Origin: Fratercula arctica
Taxonomy: Eukaryota > Chordata > Aves > Charadriiformes > Alcidae
Direction of reading: 5' to 3'
NCBI GenBank assembly: GCA_947846985.1
Contig: CANTUZ010000002.1
Location: 12,631,587 to 12,695,586, forward strand
Length of the DNA: 64,000 nucleotides
Each line of letters starts with the position of its first letter. The first letter of the stretch is position 1. Positions 38,391-51,870 of this stretch are shown piece by piece. Under the pieces are notes generated by a model. That model was not told the origin of the DNA. It made no database searches and worked only from the letters and a program-made list of their open reading frames with translations. Made by a program: the position numbers and the translations under genes.

Positions 38391-39361
38391 ATGCTGTACC
38401 TGGAGAGCAATCTGCTCTAGGAACCTGTGACACCAATTGCTTTAAAAGTTCTCTTTAAATTTTATTCCAAAAACACAAGCAATTTAGCTGGCTATATTAA
38501 TTTGCCTCTGAAGCAGGGCTGTGAATGAGAAACATCTTTTAATCTCATGCAAGAAAAGGCAGCCATCTGGCTGCTGAGGATTTCAGAGTCTGACTCTCCC
38601 CGTCTCCCTCTGTAAATGCAGGTCATTAAAGTAATGTGCTCATCTACATAAAACTCAAATGGAATATAAAAGGTAATATTTATATACAAACAATTTAGTC
38701 CCACAATTTAAACAGTCATTGGTTTTATGAAACATTTACTTTAGTCGATCAGATTTGCATAACTTCATTTGGGGAAAAAAAAGTGTGGTCATTCCTGCAA
38801 ATAACATCACTTTTAAAGGAAAGAACTAGCTGCCTCTTTGAGTAAATATCTTATTGTGATGCAAAATTAATAATGTGAGCTTAAGAAATAGAGTTGAGCT
38901 CAGCCAACGGTACTGTGCCTCCGACCAGCTTCCAAGGCCAGTAAAAAAATTAGACAGTGATATCTTTGTCCAGATGGAAACTTGTAAGATATCAGTGTTG
39001 TTTTCAACATTTGACATTTCCTTTAAAAAACCACTTGTATATTTGATTGAAGGAAAGAAAAAACCAGCTAAACAGAAAAACAACATATGTTCAACAATAT
39101 TGGAATTTTAGCAATATGCACAACACAAGAAATCATCTGAGCTTTATTTACCAAAATAGGGGATCGTGTTCAGATAATAAATTACACGGTAATAATGATT
39201 ATTTAATTTAAATTCTTTGCAAGGAACCTGCCTTGTCTTTAGAGATATTTCTCCGCCTAATTTTGAACGTGTTCATCCTAGTGTAAAAAAGGGATTTGGA
39301 TGTCAGTGGAATTACATTATTGGAAATCATAGTATAAGCATGATCAGGTCATCCCCTATAT

Positions 39362-39510
39362 ATTAAAAGCACCTCATAAACGTTAATTAACTCTCACAGT
39401 GCTGCTGTGAGGTAAAGCCCCATTTTTATACACCCTGGGGAATCAAGGCAGAAAGGCAGTATGATTTGCTGAAGACTGCTGCATTATTCGGAGGCAAAGC
39501 TTGAGTCCAC
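39362..39510 (-). repeat. MIR/L2-type relic
   Basis: ACTCTCACAGTGCTGCTGTG then AGGTAAAGCCCCATTTTTATA then GGGGAATCAAGGCAGAAAGG then TTTGCTGAAGAC and TTGAGTCC follow, in order, the reverse complement of the MIR/L2 conserved region (CTCACAACA, GAGGTA, CCCCATTTTACAG, GGAAACTGAGGC, CTTGCC, GATTTGAACC). Diverged throughout but collinear. Confidence 0.65.
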
Positions 39511-42500
39511 CGCCTCTGGATTCAATAGTTGATCCCCAGGACAATCCTGTTTTCCCATCCGAAAAGAAATCCCAGGCAGGTGTTGGGGGTAATGAAACTT
39601 GTGTATCAGCCACAGTGGGTTTTGACTTCAAGGTAGCTACAAAACAGATTGGAAGAGGACATGCAGGTTGTGAGAGCGAGCTGTGTCTGGTGGGTTGAAA
39701 GTGGTGTAAAAAGAGACTCAACCCAGAACCAGGTGGCATCCTACAGTAGAAACAACAGAGAAATCAGAAAAGGTGCTGGCACTGAGAAGGCAATATTGTG
39801 TGCGGGCTGCTTGCTGGGTCTCCTTGAGCAATGCCAAGGCTGGTGTCCACCATGGTGGTGGTGGAGAAACGGGACAAGGGTGGTGGCACCACTACCTGTA
39901 CACTGGCCACTTCCCAGTTCAACACACCACTGTTTAACAGCATCCATTCATAGAAAAGGGATAAAAAAGCACAGAAGGAGCTTTGCTTTCAAGCCTAGCT
40001 GAAGACTGACAAAGTGTTTGGCCACTTTTTTAGTCCTGGAAAGCATCCCTGAGCACGTGCATGAGTCCCACTAAGTCAGCACAAGTCCCAGGAAAAGAGG
40101 GGTCTTGTGCAGAGCTGGGCGAAATGAGACCCTTGCACTGCTGCTCTTGTCCTTCAGAGCACAGTAGAAACACATTAATGATGGGTGAAAGTTTCATCTA
40201 CTCATTCTGCTTCTGCTCTGTGGAAAGACCTACCTCGGAGGGCAGCCAGTTCAGTATTTTGCATAAACAATAGATTTAACTGACAAATATTTGGGGAAGG
40301 GTCTTTTATCCCGTGTATTGTTCATCTCTTGACCAACACTCATGGCTAACGTACTGACTTGTTCCTTTGATATCTGAACAGCTATGGGATTATTTGTAAG
40401 TAAGCAGAGGATGGGGAAAGATCTGTCTGAGCAACAATGAAACTGTCAATAAGGGTGTTCATTTTTGAAGGAGCTATTTCTCTGTAGCCTAATTTAGGTC
40501 CATGAAAGTAGCTGTGTTCCCATCTGTAACAAAGTGCTCTCTTCAAATGTAGCTTTTCAAAATAAAATTATTATGCAGAGCAATGCAGTGTTACATTTTG
40601 GGTCCTCAATATATCAAAGTGACTTTTCTCGCTATGAGGAAATATGCTGGATCATTCTGAATTTTCCTAATTGTGCAAGATTTTAAGGGCTGTTTTCAAG
40701 GACACGCATCTCTCTAATAACTTCTGTGCTGTGCGCTTCATAATAAACCTTCCAATAAAGTGAAAATCAACCCACTGCTTCCTTAGTCACAGATCTTATT
40801 TAAAAAAACCAAAAATCTTCAGCAAGCAGGATCAATAAAACCAAATGTCTCCCCTTTTCACTTAAATATGGGAGCTTTTGGCACTTTAAATGGAAGGAAA
40901 GTATACCCTTCCTTTTGTTCAAACAGCAGATATTACTGCACTGTTTACAAAGACAAAATCCCGCGTCCGGTTTTCAATATAGATAATCCTTGAATAAATA
41001 TATTTTTGCCTGTTTGTCAATCACGGAAATGCCAGCGATGAGCTGGGAGGCATCCCAGAGCGGGCGGCCTTCCTTTCATTAGAGGCTGTGCTCCCCCAGC
41101 CCCAGATGCGGGGTGGGCTGGGGGTGAGCCCCTGCTGAGCCCCCATGCAGCTTCCACGCTCCTGTCATCCTGGGACCATGGTGAGGTGCGCGGTGAAATG
41201 TGTCCCCAGGTCATAACCGCATCGCAGCCTCCCCACCTGCATGCTGTAGCATCATCTCACCATGGCGGCAGTGGCCCTCCCCGGGACCAACTGAAATATG
41301 GATGACAAAAACACTGAGGAAGAGGGCTGGGGGCAAACCCGTGGGGGTGCAAAGGGCTGCAGCCTCACGCGGGCCTGCACGGGGCTCCTCGCCCATCACT
41401 GAGACGTGGCGCGACACCTGGAGCCCCTTCGCTGAGTATTCCCAGCATCGGTTGCACATAGCGTTACTCAACTGCTGACACACTCCTGCCCTCGACCCCC
41501 TTCAAAAATGAGACGTGGAGAAATTCGCACGATGCTTCAAAACATCTCAGGGAGCTGTGTCCACCCGCCATTGAAGCTTGGTGAGACTGGAGTGTCTCCT
41601 CAGGACCTTCGGAAACCTTGCCCACTAAAAAACACTGCTGAAGAATTTCAAAGGTTATTTTGTTAAGGCTTTTTATAAAAGACACTTTTTTTTTTGGTCA
41701 TTACCAAGAGCTTTAAGTCTTACCCGCTTGGCATGTTGTTAACCTCCTGTACCACAGTTTCTATTACCAATATTTCCAGCTATGCTTCACACAATATAAA
41801 TTGTTATTCATGGTGGTCTGTGCTCAGCAGAACACCTGTGGTGTTCCTATTTATACGACCATTTAGCTATTACTGGTTTGGAAACTGGAACTAGTGCATT
41901 AGTTTTTGATCTGTATTTTAACAGTAGGTGGTTTATATAGGTTTTCTGGAACATAACTTGTGGTGAAAGATTGAAATTGAAATCTCAGTCACACAGAAAG
42001 GGGTTAAGAGAGAGAATTACAAATCATGTGCACAAATCACCTCTAATTGAAGATCTAGCTGTGTTAATTGATTTTCATTTACATTAGCATGCAGCCTTTG
42101 AAGTAGCTTTTCTTAAGAGTTACCTTGTCAGGCTCAGTCTTCTGTTAACAGTGGCTCTGGTCGACAGGCTACCACTAAAATAGATCTAAGAATGCCAATT
42201 TCTGACACTGACTTTTAGTCTTGCATTTTTATATGCTACATTTAAATACAGCTTAATGTGCTCAAATCATCTTGTAAAATGCTACTTCAGACTCCCACTG
42301 CTAAAGCCTGAAACAGTGCCTTAAAACTACATTACCTTGCAATACTCTGAACATAGACTCAATAAAGATTCCTTCTTATTCTCTAGCTTGTGGGCCCAAA
42401 TAATTCACAAACCTTAGCCATGGGACAGGAATAGACCGGTGATGCAAAGTTTGGAGGTCCTTTGTTACCGTTTGTGTCATTTTACAGGTGAGGTATAATT

Positions 42501-44084
42501 TAGATGTTCAAGGTCTTATTTAACCTCTGGGCTTAATGTCACTGTTTTTCTGAAGTACGAGGAAGCGGTGGCAAGAAAATACTTTTAAAGGTGACCTTTT
42601 GAGAAGTGGTAGTAAAAAGCCAATTTTAAGGGCAGAGCTTACAAAATAAACACTGAATTCTGGTTTTTATTTGATGTATAAAGATGGTGTTTGTGAGGAT
42701 TGTTCCCTTCAAATCCTGCACCTAGCAAAGTACGTTCCCCAAGCCTGCACCCTGCAAGAGGACCTGCAGATGCCCACTTCTGAAACAGGACAAGTGTCAC
42801 GGCTCATGCATTTACAAGTATGTCTACACACTATTCGTGTGTGTAGATGCAAGTTTGACGCACAGAAAGCTGGCATCTCTCCAAAGTAAATACATTAGCT
42901 GGATATCCAGTGAGTGTGAATGTGCTCTGCCCTGGTCTCCAGTCCCCTTGCTAAGACCTATCAAGGAAGGTGCTGGGGAAGAGCAATGCCCTGAAGAATT
43001 CAGTCTTTAAAGGTACACCCAGATAAGAACTAATTTTTCAAATAAACCTTAGTGTTGAGTGCTTGGACCAAGATCCTCACAATAATCTGCACAGCAGGCA
43101 CATGGTGGCAGAGGTGATGTGGTGACATAGGACCTGGGAACGCCTGTTTATGCTATGGGTCTGCTGTGCTCTGGGGTGCCATGGTGGCCTCCTCCCTGTC
43201 CTCCCAGCACTAGTGCACTTCTCTACCAAACCACGGGCAATGGCAATCATCAAACCCTTCTGTGCAGCTATCTGGGGGAGAATGCCCTGCTATTTTGGAT
43301 TGGTTGATGCTGGGAGAAATAATTTCTCCCATTTCTCTGCATGGAAGAAGAAGGGACCCAGGTGCTGGTTTTTATTTGATGTATAAACTTGATGAGCTTA
43401 GAGCATAGAACAGGAAACTTTGTGCAGAAGGGAGGTACGTGTTGTCAAATCGGGGGCATGTTGGGCTAGGGGATAAGCCATGGTGGAAGGAGACTGGCCT
43501 GGAGCTCAGTGTTCCCACGAGTCAGAGGACAGAGCGTATGGAAGGGAAGGCAGTTTCTCCACTCTGTGGCAGACTCTGAATTTACTCTACAAGTCTATCC
43601 AGAGGGGTGATGGACTTGAGTAAGAGACATGCATAGTTCTATCATGTTTTGTCCAGTCTTTCATATTTCTTCTGCTGTAGGAGCAAGAAGTAGAGATATC
43701 TGGAAATTCTTATTTTACATATACTTGCATTTGACCGTGTGGACTATCACCGACAAACCTGGCGTACACGTACACACTGTGTGCTGTGGGAAGCCAGCAG
43801 CGCTGTGCAGGGGAGAGGAGAGTCTTGGTGCTGGGTGGCTTTGTGCAGCAGAGACCATGTCACTGAAGGGGACACAAACAGAGAGCCGATGTCCCTGAGG
43901 CCCCAGGGTGACAAAGGGGTGCTGCAAATCCCACCCTTGCAGCTGGTCGGCACCTGACCACCTCAGTCCTCACTGGTCTGAACATTTCTGAGCGTCCAAG
44001 ACAGAATTTAGTGCTGAACTTTCCTAATGTTTGGTTATTGCAATTAGATCCTCAAAGAGGAGCTGAACTCTAGAGATATTCTGG

Positions 44085-44120
44085 TTTTTTTTTTTTTTTA
44101 CCTAATTGTGTGTGTGTGTG
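44085..44120. repeat. T15 run followed by (TG)7
   Basis: A 15-base T-run (44085-44099), a short spacer and seven TG units (44107-44120). More scattered TGTG/TACATG units follow to about 44150. Confidence 0.9.
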
Positions 44121-44752
44121 TACATGCCTGTGTGTTTACATGTGTACCTATGTCAATTTTCCTTCAAAAATTTGTCTGCTCCCAAACAGCAACTGCAGAG
44201 ACTTGACCAGCAGCAGCATTAACCTTGCACTGACCTTCTAATAAGCAAAGGTACAAGCTGCTGCGTCCAGCCTTAGTGTGAGAGAGGGAGATGAAAAGAG
44301 GTTTAATTTGGTCCATTGTATGAATGGGTTTGCTGTCACAAAAAGCCTAAATTCTCCTAGGGCTGTGATGTCTCTGTTGACATAAAAGTCTTAACATAGG
44401 TTATGATTAGCATCAAGAAAATGTTAAATGTCACAAATTTTTCCCCAAACAGCTGATCATTTTCAAAATTATTTTTCTCATGATATTGCTGCTTTTTCAT
44501 AAGTGTATGCAGTGTACATAACAGAGAAAATGAGCATCAAAATCTTAGGTGTTAGCGTAATTAATGAACTATGGGCCTAAAGAACATGGTTTAATTCTAA
44601 AATCTATGGCACTGAGAGGCTGAACTCTCTTCAGCTGCCCTGTGAGACTCACAGAAGCTGGGAGTGTAAAAGCCGACACTCTCTTAAGGGTGGGTTATTT
44701 GGGGATTCACAGAGCCCAAACTTTAAATTTGCACATATAAATGCATAAGTTT

Positions 44753-44850
44753 TTAAAGCCAGAAGGAACCACCAAGATCTAGTCTGACCTCCGTTATAAT
44801 GCAGTTGCAGAATTTCACCTTGTAATTCCCTGCCTGAGCCAAATAACATG
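44753..44850 (-). repeat. Old diverged CR1-type 3' end relic
   Basis: TTTTAAAGCCAGAAGGAACC then ACCAAGATCTAGTCTGACCT then AATTTCACCTTGTAATTCCC matches the reverse complement of a CR1-like 3' UTR (GCCAGAAGGGACC...GATCATCTAGTCTGACC...). Only a short 3' stub remains, much older than the two coding CR1 copies in this window. It lies sense to ADARB2. Confidence 0.6.
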
Positions 44851-47483
44851 AGTATTCATGCCAGCAGTGTTTGTGCTTTAATTCAGTAAGGGAATAGGTA
44901 TGATACCAGGCTGTTTATCCCGCAATCTCAACACAGCCACAGAGCCCAAATAATGCATACCAAGCATCAAACTCTCTCAAACTTGTGGTGATAGTAATAA
45001 AAATTGCTAAATGCCTTTGAATAACAAATAAATCTGATTAAACCACTCTCTGCTTATGGCTATCCTGTGAGCAAGAAAGAACATAAATCGTTAGATGCAT
45101 GATTTATAGAATATTATTCACTTTTCTGAGTAACCCTCTCCGTTCTTGGTCTTTGATATTCTGATAGCAATGTCCTTTGCAAATAATGCAAAGTGATGTA
45201 CATTTTAGCAGCTGCTGGCTAGGTTCTCAAGAGGAAACATTCTCTAATAGCCCAGTGCTCCTGAGGGGCTTTTACAAGCAATAAAATCCAAAGTATACAA
45301 GCCAGATTTTTGTCAAGTCTTGCTTACACACACATGAATTTCAGCTTCGGAGATCTTTTTTTCTCATTGTGAGACAAGTCCAGATGATGTGCAACTAGAG
45401 TCCTGCATCCTGCAGACATTTGAAGAGTCAACTGACTGTGTGGTAGAGAAAATATTTGGAGTCGGAAGTGTGGCACGGAAACCACCTACTGATCTCTCAG
45501 TGGGAGCAGGAGCGGGAAAAGGGCCCTCACACATTAATGTCCTCATCCACCAAACTCTTTTCCTGCCTGTATTTTCTATGGCCAGAGGCAAAGACGACTG
45601 AAAACAGCCCTGTATGTGGTGAAACAAAGGTCAGGTGAAGAAACCTTTGATTTCTTCCTCTTACAGGTGAGGACAAGAAGGATAAAAATCGATTGTAGAT
45701 CATATTTAATGTGGTAAACTGAAGTTTGCGAAAAATTTTACTGCAGATGTCCAAACCTCTTCTCACCATTTCTCACCAAGCTCTACACAAAATTTCTAGC
45801 AGCCATCAATCTCTGGCAGCATTGTCACCGGTGACCAGCCCTGAGGGGACTGCTTATTTTCTGTCATGCAAGAGATGGTTTTGTGAACATTTCTTGCAGC
45901 GTTGGAGCTTTGTGACTCCCAAACCAGAACTTGCGAGCCCAACTGAAATTATGAGACGATATGTGCACTTAGGAGCCTGGTGGAAATAAAATTGCAGGAG
46001 CAGGTCTCACGATGTGACTGGGAGAGAGAAAGGAAGGGAAAGGCAGAAACTGAAAGTGCAGTTGGGGTTGGGAACACCTCTAGAAAACCTTGGGCACTCT
46101 CTCCAGAAGCTTTCAGACCCTTCACCATAGTACATGCCATAGCGATGCCCCCAGCGCTTGCTGGACTCCATTTGCCTTTCTCTGTTTCCCATGTGAAAGG
46201 GTATTTGTTTTTACATTCAACTCCATGCTCTCTACTTTACTAACTGAATTTTTCTCCTCAATATCCCTGTTTGGGCCCCTCTTGTTTGGTTTGCGTCACT
46301 TCTAGGTGCTGGAGCCGCCTGCACCAGATCCACAAATAGCCTCCTCTATGGTCATTTCCCACCTCCATCCTTCCCCTTTATTAGGAACAACCATTCCCTC
46401 TTCCTTGTAACCTTCATTGATTTCTGAATCTCTGTACTCTCTTGATCTTTTCTCTTCATCTGCTTATTCAGCAGTTGTTCTACCCATTTTCCCTATACCA
46501 GAGCTCTTAACCTAACTAAGCACCTAACAGTGCTTGGAAGTGTCCAAACTTCGGAAGCATTTGTAGTGCCACAACACTACCACAATTCCTACAAATGTTG
46601 CTTTTTCCACCTCTTTTCTCAGCCTCTCTTTTAACTGTCCCTTACTGGTGAGAGTAAACATTTGCTGTTCAAAGTGGGGAATAATGATTGCTGATTTTAT
46701 TTTTTTTTTTTTGGTCTGGGAAAATATCATGCCCATTTGAGTTACAGTGCAAATAAATAATAAAATTGCAGCAATTCATACAATATTGCAATAGTAATAT
46801 CAAAGATGAGAGCTGCAAGATTTTTTTACCCTGGAAAAACTTTGTGGTAAACTCTTTTTTTTTTTCTTTCACAGAATTTAATGCTCTTTAGATATGTGGC
46901 AACAAGGAAAGTATTCCCTGGAAGTGCTTAGCAGATGTGCTTGGAGAAAATCCAGCTTCTGTTGGGTGTGCATTCCAGTCAACATCCCCATCAATAGCAA
47001 ATATAATACTGTTCCCAAAACTGATTTAATTCACTGGATAATGGCATTCAAAACCACAGAGTGCGCAATATTTCTATTCTCAAACTTACATTTGTTTCGT
47101 TTTTTGAGTCCATATGAGTCCGAATTTGGAAAACTCAACTGCATCTAAAAACAGTGCGGGAGATCCACTGAAAACACTTTGGGTTTTCTGTTACCTCTTG
47201 ATGAATAAATGAAAACATTACAGCAGAAGTTGCTCTTTATCCTTTACGCAAACACAACAGTTGTGACAATGACAGAGGGCGGATTTTGTGAGTCTGTCAG
47301 TATTTCCATTTGCTGGTTCCGTCATACATGTTTATGCCAAAATGGCAGGATTTGCTAAGCCTACAGACGAATTGAACTTCAGTAGGTCATCCGGTTAAGG
47401 CGAAGAGCAGAATTTATGCATTTGAATTAAACAAAAGCTTTATGCTTTTTTGAAGGGTTATGTTTATATTGGTCTTTAATAAT

Positions 47484-47525
47484 TGGGCCAAATTCTCTGC
47501 CAATGTAATCTAACTGAGTTCTTAG
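47484..47525. repeat. Possible fragment of the old amniote repeat
   Basis: GGGCCAAATTCTCTGCCAAT then CTAACTGAG resembles the terminal GGGCCAAATTCTG of a palindromic amniote repeat. Very short and uncertain. Confidence 0.25.
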
Positions 47526-48348
47526 GCAAGATATTCCAGTAACGAATTTGATCATAACATTTATATTTTTATAGCTATAATGTAAGGTATTTTACATGTA
47601 AAGCTGCATCTATAGCTAATGCACATAATATAGATATAATTATGAGCATAAGTATACATGCCTGTATAGATATATACTAATAGTATAATAAGTATGCATC
47701 CAAATGCACACACTTTGTTTTCGGTTTGTGATAGCCATCATTTGCTATTAGTTAATGGCCTAAATTAGAATGGTGACTCTGTTTACATTTTACGTGCCAT
47801 CATGGAATAATTTTGAAATATTTATTATATGACAATTATTCTACATACATATATGCTGTATTTACAGGACAGAGCAGAAAGTCACAGAGGGGGCTGTGAC
47901 ATGAAAGGTCTGCGATGACACTCAAAATAATAGAAATATTCTTAGCAGCTTTTAGGGCACTTAATCCAATAGGGTGCAGATGAGCTAAGTTTATCTGCAT
48001 CATGGTTGGTTTTAAAGTTTTGGGTTAAATGATCCAAAAAGAGCAGAGTGGATGTATTTTATTTGCATACTGAAATTCTATTGGCAGAAATGCTGCAAAG
48101 AGGGTTTATATTTTTGTCACACTGTAAAAAGCAACTAACGACCCATGGAGAATTTGGGAAAATGTCCTATTTACATTCCATCCTGTTTCTATGGCTTATT
48201 TTTGCATACAAAGAAGGTCTTTGTTTCCACAGGGTTTGTCAGCACCTGCTAGTTATTCCCCACCGATAGCCACAGTGCTCTGTGGCACCAAACTTTGTTT
48301 TCGCATGCAAAGGATTTTGCGATGTAGAGACATCAGGTGCTACGGTAC

Positions 48349-48517
48349 CTGGCGATTTTGTCTGTACAGGACATGGTGATGAGCTGCTCTCCCAGCAACA
48401 CGCCGTCCCACGTCTGAGCTGCGTTGTGACACCGGACGGGTATGGTTCCTTCTCCAGACTCAATCTTTGTTCGGAGGTGCCCACGGTATTTTCTCACTAT
48501 GTGCTTGCTGCTGTTCA
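48349..48517 (-). CDS. ADARB2: ADARB2 (ADAR3) internal coding exon with third zinc-ligand Cys and base-flipping Glu
   Basis: The exon is 169 bp. Two bases (TG) complete an expected Leu codon, then 55 codons run from [16 protein letters not shown] to TMSCTDKIA, then AG starts an Arg codon. The acceptor is TGCCCAG|TGAAC and the donor is GCCAG|GTACCG. The core blocks [23 protein letters not shown] and [10 protein letters not shown] are among the most conserved of the ADAR catalytic domain. The Cys of TMSC (codon 48368-48366) corresponds to the third zinc ligand of ADAR2. The second Glu of SGEGTIP (codon 48452-48450) corresponds to the base-flipping residue, E488 in human ADAR2. [15 protein letters not shown] matches ADARB2; ADARB1 differs here. 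The zinc ligands of the HAE and PCGD motifs lie on upstream exons that I did not find in the window. The intron to the next exon is 11,441 bp. Confidence 0.96.
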
Positions 48518-49434
48518 CTGGGCAAAACAAACACAAGGGTGGCAATAATTAAATGTTTTTGGAAAGAAACTGAGAGGCTGTGTTGATGCTGTAGCTTGCA
48601 TTTGCAGAACCACCTGTGGAGGTCCTTTAAATTGGATTCAAAATTAGATGAGATTACAGCCCAAGAAAGCAGCACAATGGAGAAAAGTATGTGTTCCCTA
48701 GCATGGTTGTCTTTTCACATCCATCAAAACTTTCACCCAGCACACGCTGAGCTCGTGTTCCGTTCCCATTCCCTTCCATATTTAAGAAGAACAGAAGTGC
48801 TCTGTTTTTTAAAGAAACAGTACAGTTTCTTGGTTTTAACCCGTGCTTATAGGACTGAGCTGTGTCAGGGGAATATTTGGAAAAATTTGGTTCAATAAGT
48901 GTGATCAAAAACTCACCTGCCTGACCCAATCTAGTCCAAACTCTAGTGTGACATTCAGTGGCATTTTCTGAATAATTTCAGAACTGAGGTTCTGGTTTGT
49001 TATCATGAAATTTCACTGAAAATTGTCAAAAGCTGAAGTTCTGAACTCTGTATCAAAAGCAAATCAAAACTTGGTGGCTACTCATTGCTTGCTTAAATTC
49101 CCTCTACAGTTTCTGTAAAGTGAGGGACCCTCCTGCCTTGTGTTGTACTGGTATCTCTTATGCAATTTCCATCCATCACTTGAGTGATATTTTATATTTC
49201 AGTGTAAGGCAGCTGCTTTTGGAGTGGTGCAGAGCAAGCAGCTAATGCACTTGTCTTGCGCCGCAATGAGCTTAACTGAGTCCTGCAGATATGCAGCAAG
49301 CACAAAAGATAATGACAGTTCTAAAGTACTTCACCTTCGTATTTTTGAAAAAGAGAAAACCTGAAGTTCACGATCAATATCACCCTTCTCCTCTTTATAC
49401 TGCTACTTTGCCCCTGGGTATTTTGGCTGTAAAA

Positions 49435-49454
49435 GAACAGCAAGGAACAGCAAG
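49435..49454. repeat. 10-bp tandem duplication
   Basis: Two perfect adjacent copies of GAACAGCAAG. Minor slippage duplication. Confidence 0.85.
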
Positions 49455-50954
49455 GAAATCCTCTGGGTCTGCTCACTGCCTTGCCCTCAGAGGGTTTCAC
49501 TGGAGGACTCCTTCTCCATGAAGCAGATCTTTCACAATTTCCCTCTAGCCCAAAGGAAAATAACAAAAGATGGTGCATGATAGCCTTTGCTTTCAAGGAA
49601 AAGGAGCCCTGCTTCTACAGACATGAGACTTTTGCCCATCTTTCCAACTGTCCTGTGTATTTTTCCATGGCCTGCCCCTCAGTTGGACCAGAAGGCTTCT
49701 CCTTGTGAAGGTCATGCTCCTCAGCCCTCAGGGGGCTACAGGGCTGCCCAGGTTTCTGGCACTGAGTAACATCGGGGTGTCACAGGTTGCGGGGCTGATC
49801 GAAGCTCTGGCCGTGAGCAGGGGCTCTGTGCACGCTCCCCAGCCACTCGCTCTCTCCCTCTGTCAGCTTTTGCCATCTTTGCTTTGTATGACCGTTGTCT
49901 GTGCTGCGAGCTCTGGCGGAAGCAATTGACTGACTTTGGCTGCTGCCAATGGATGGTTTACAGAAAGGGAATGGGAAAATAAATCACTTCAGCCCATTGG
50001 GATTAGCAGAGGTAGCAAACACATGTAGAACAGCAGAGTCAGCTGTGACCTGCCAGCAGACGGGCAGCTGAGCCCCCAGCGATCATTTCTTCACTTTCTT
50101 ACCGCTTTTTTAAAATTTAAGATGGGGATGTGTGTGCCAGCAGTGGGCCGGACCAGGTATCAGTTGCATTGACTGGCCATGGTCGAAACCAATTCCCATC
50201 CAAAACCAAGCTGTATCATATCCAAAATGTTTGCAAAGGGTTTGTTTGTGCTGCTTCAGGAACTGGGATGAGAACGGTCATTGCATTGCCATTCCCATCA
50301 GCAGTGGTGTCCCAGCAGGGGATGTGGGGCGTCCTTGTACCCCCCTTGTCACAGAGCACCTCGCAAACCGAGACACTGCAGTAACCACCAGACTTGGAGT
50401 ATTGTGGCTTCTCAAACTTCAGTTCTGAGGGAAATTGGGAAGAGCCAATGGACAAATAAAAAATGCAATAAGCACAAATGACAAAGTCTCAGAAGTGTGT
50501 CAGATCCCTCTCCCCTCAAATTTCAGGGATGTGCTGGCACTGTTGGGAAACCATTTTCATGTCCACGTGTGCTGATCCTTTGTACATCCCTCTTGTCTGG
50601 GATCCCTCCTGCAGTATCATTCAGAGGATGCTCTTTGCATGGGATTAGCTATCTGGGAACTGGTCCATATTTTTCTTGGGACTCTGTGGGGAAACTCAGT
50701 TTTTAAAAACTTCAAGCAGCATTTTTTATTACTAAACTGCAGAGTCATGGGGAAGGTGCCATGAAATTTGGGCAGCAAAAGGAGAAAGTGATCACTTCTG
50801 CTTAGCAAACACATCTAGCTGAGCAACAGCAAAAATGTATAGGAAAACCACTTTGCCTTAGTCTGCACACACCGAGAACTGATGGCACGGCAGAGCCAGA
50901 CCTCTGCCAGGGAAGCAGTGAAGAGTGACTCAAGAGACTATTGCTGTTTTGACT

Positions 50955-51040
50955 GGTAGAAAGTTTGACTTTAAGCAAATCAGTTCTTAAGCTTTCCCGC
51001 AGGTATAATGAAGATAATGATGCTGCCTTCTTCCACAAAT
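50955..51040 (+). repeat. MIR-type SINE relic (weak)
   Basis: TTTGACTTTAAGCAAATCAG, TTCTTAAGCTTTCCCGCAGG, TATAATGAAGATAATGATGC and TGCC follow the order of the MIR core (GACCTTGGGCAAGTCA, CTTAACCT, TCTGTAAAATG, GATAATAATG). Diverged. Confidence 0.5.
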
Positions 51041-51870
51041 TCATTTAAAGGTACTGCTCAAAAACTATTTATGAAAAACAGATGCTATCCTTTCAATAAA
51101 GATCTACCACAGGAGTCCACCTGCTGGAAATCCCCCAGGACAAAATGAATTTTGAGTGTTTATTTCTCCATTTTTTTTTTTTTTTAAAAAGAATATTTTC
51201 TCTTGCTACAACTTTCTTTCCCCATTTCCCTTCTCCCGCTACATTTCTCTTGCTTTCTCAGCTCCGTCCCCTGTAGGAGTCTCCATCCCACAGATGATTA
51301 CTCTCTTTTTCAGGCAGTTCACCATGTTGATACGCCTACATTTTGCATACATGTAAGGGGACCTGTAACTGCTGGGGAATTTTAGTGACTGCATGACAAG
51401 ATGAGCAGCCCACCATTTATGTGACTTTGATTTCACTACATAAATATTACCTAGTGAGGGGCAAAGCATCCCACAATATGCTGACAGAGATAAGGAGCCA
51501 GTTCAGGGGAAGAAAAAGCAGCAGCCCTGCAAAAAACTGTTGAGCACTTGGGGAATTTAAAGCATAGGCAAAAAATCTGGGGATCCAAAACAATTGTGTG
51601 AGTTTGGGGGAGTCTGTGTATTTGATTTTTTTATTTGTCTGTTCAGTCTTCTGAGTTTCCCCCAGGACCGAAGGAAGTACAACGGCCGAAGTACTCCACA
51701 TCTGGTGGTTATTGTAGCATCTCAGACCTGGCCTGCAAGTACCAGAAACTGAATAATAAAATTTTTAAAAGCCTTTAGGAAATGTGTGCCAGTGTGCAGA
51801 TCATCTCAGTTTCCAATGGCTCATATTAACTCAGCCCATGTGTCAAACTTTGCTCCCCGTAATGCGCGCT

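Larger units (their letters stand above)
36908..48348 (-). other. ADARB2: ADARB2 intron (11,441 bp)
   Basis: Donor GTACCG at 48348-48343 and acceptor TTTTCCAG ending at 36908. It contains a homeodomain-motif-rich AT block (38150-38390), a MIR/L2-type relic (39362-39510), a T15 plus TG tract (44085-44120), a diverged CR1-type relic (44753-44850), several T-runs (46701-46712, 46853-46866) and very AT-rich sequence at 47400-47870. No coding exon was recognised inside it. Confidence 0.9.
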
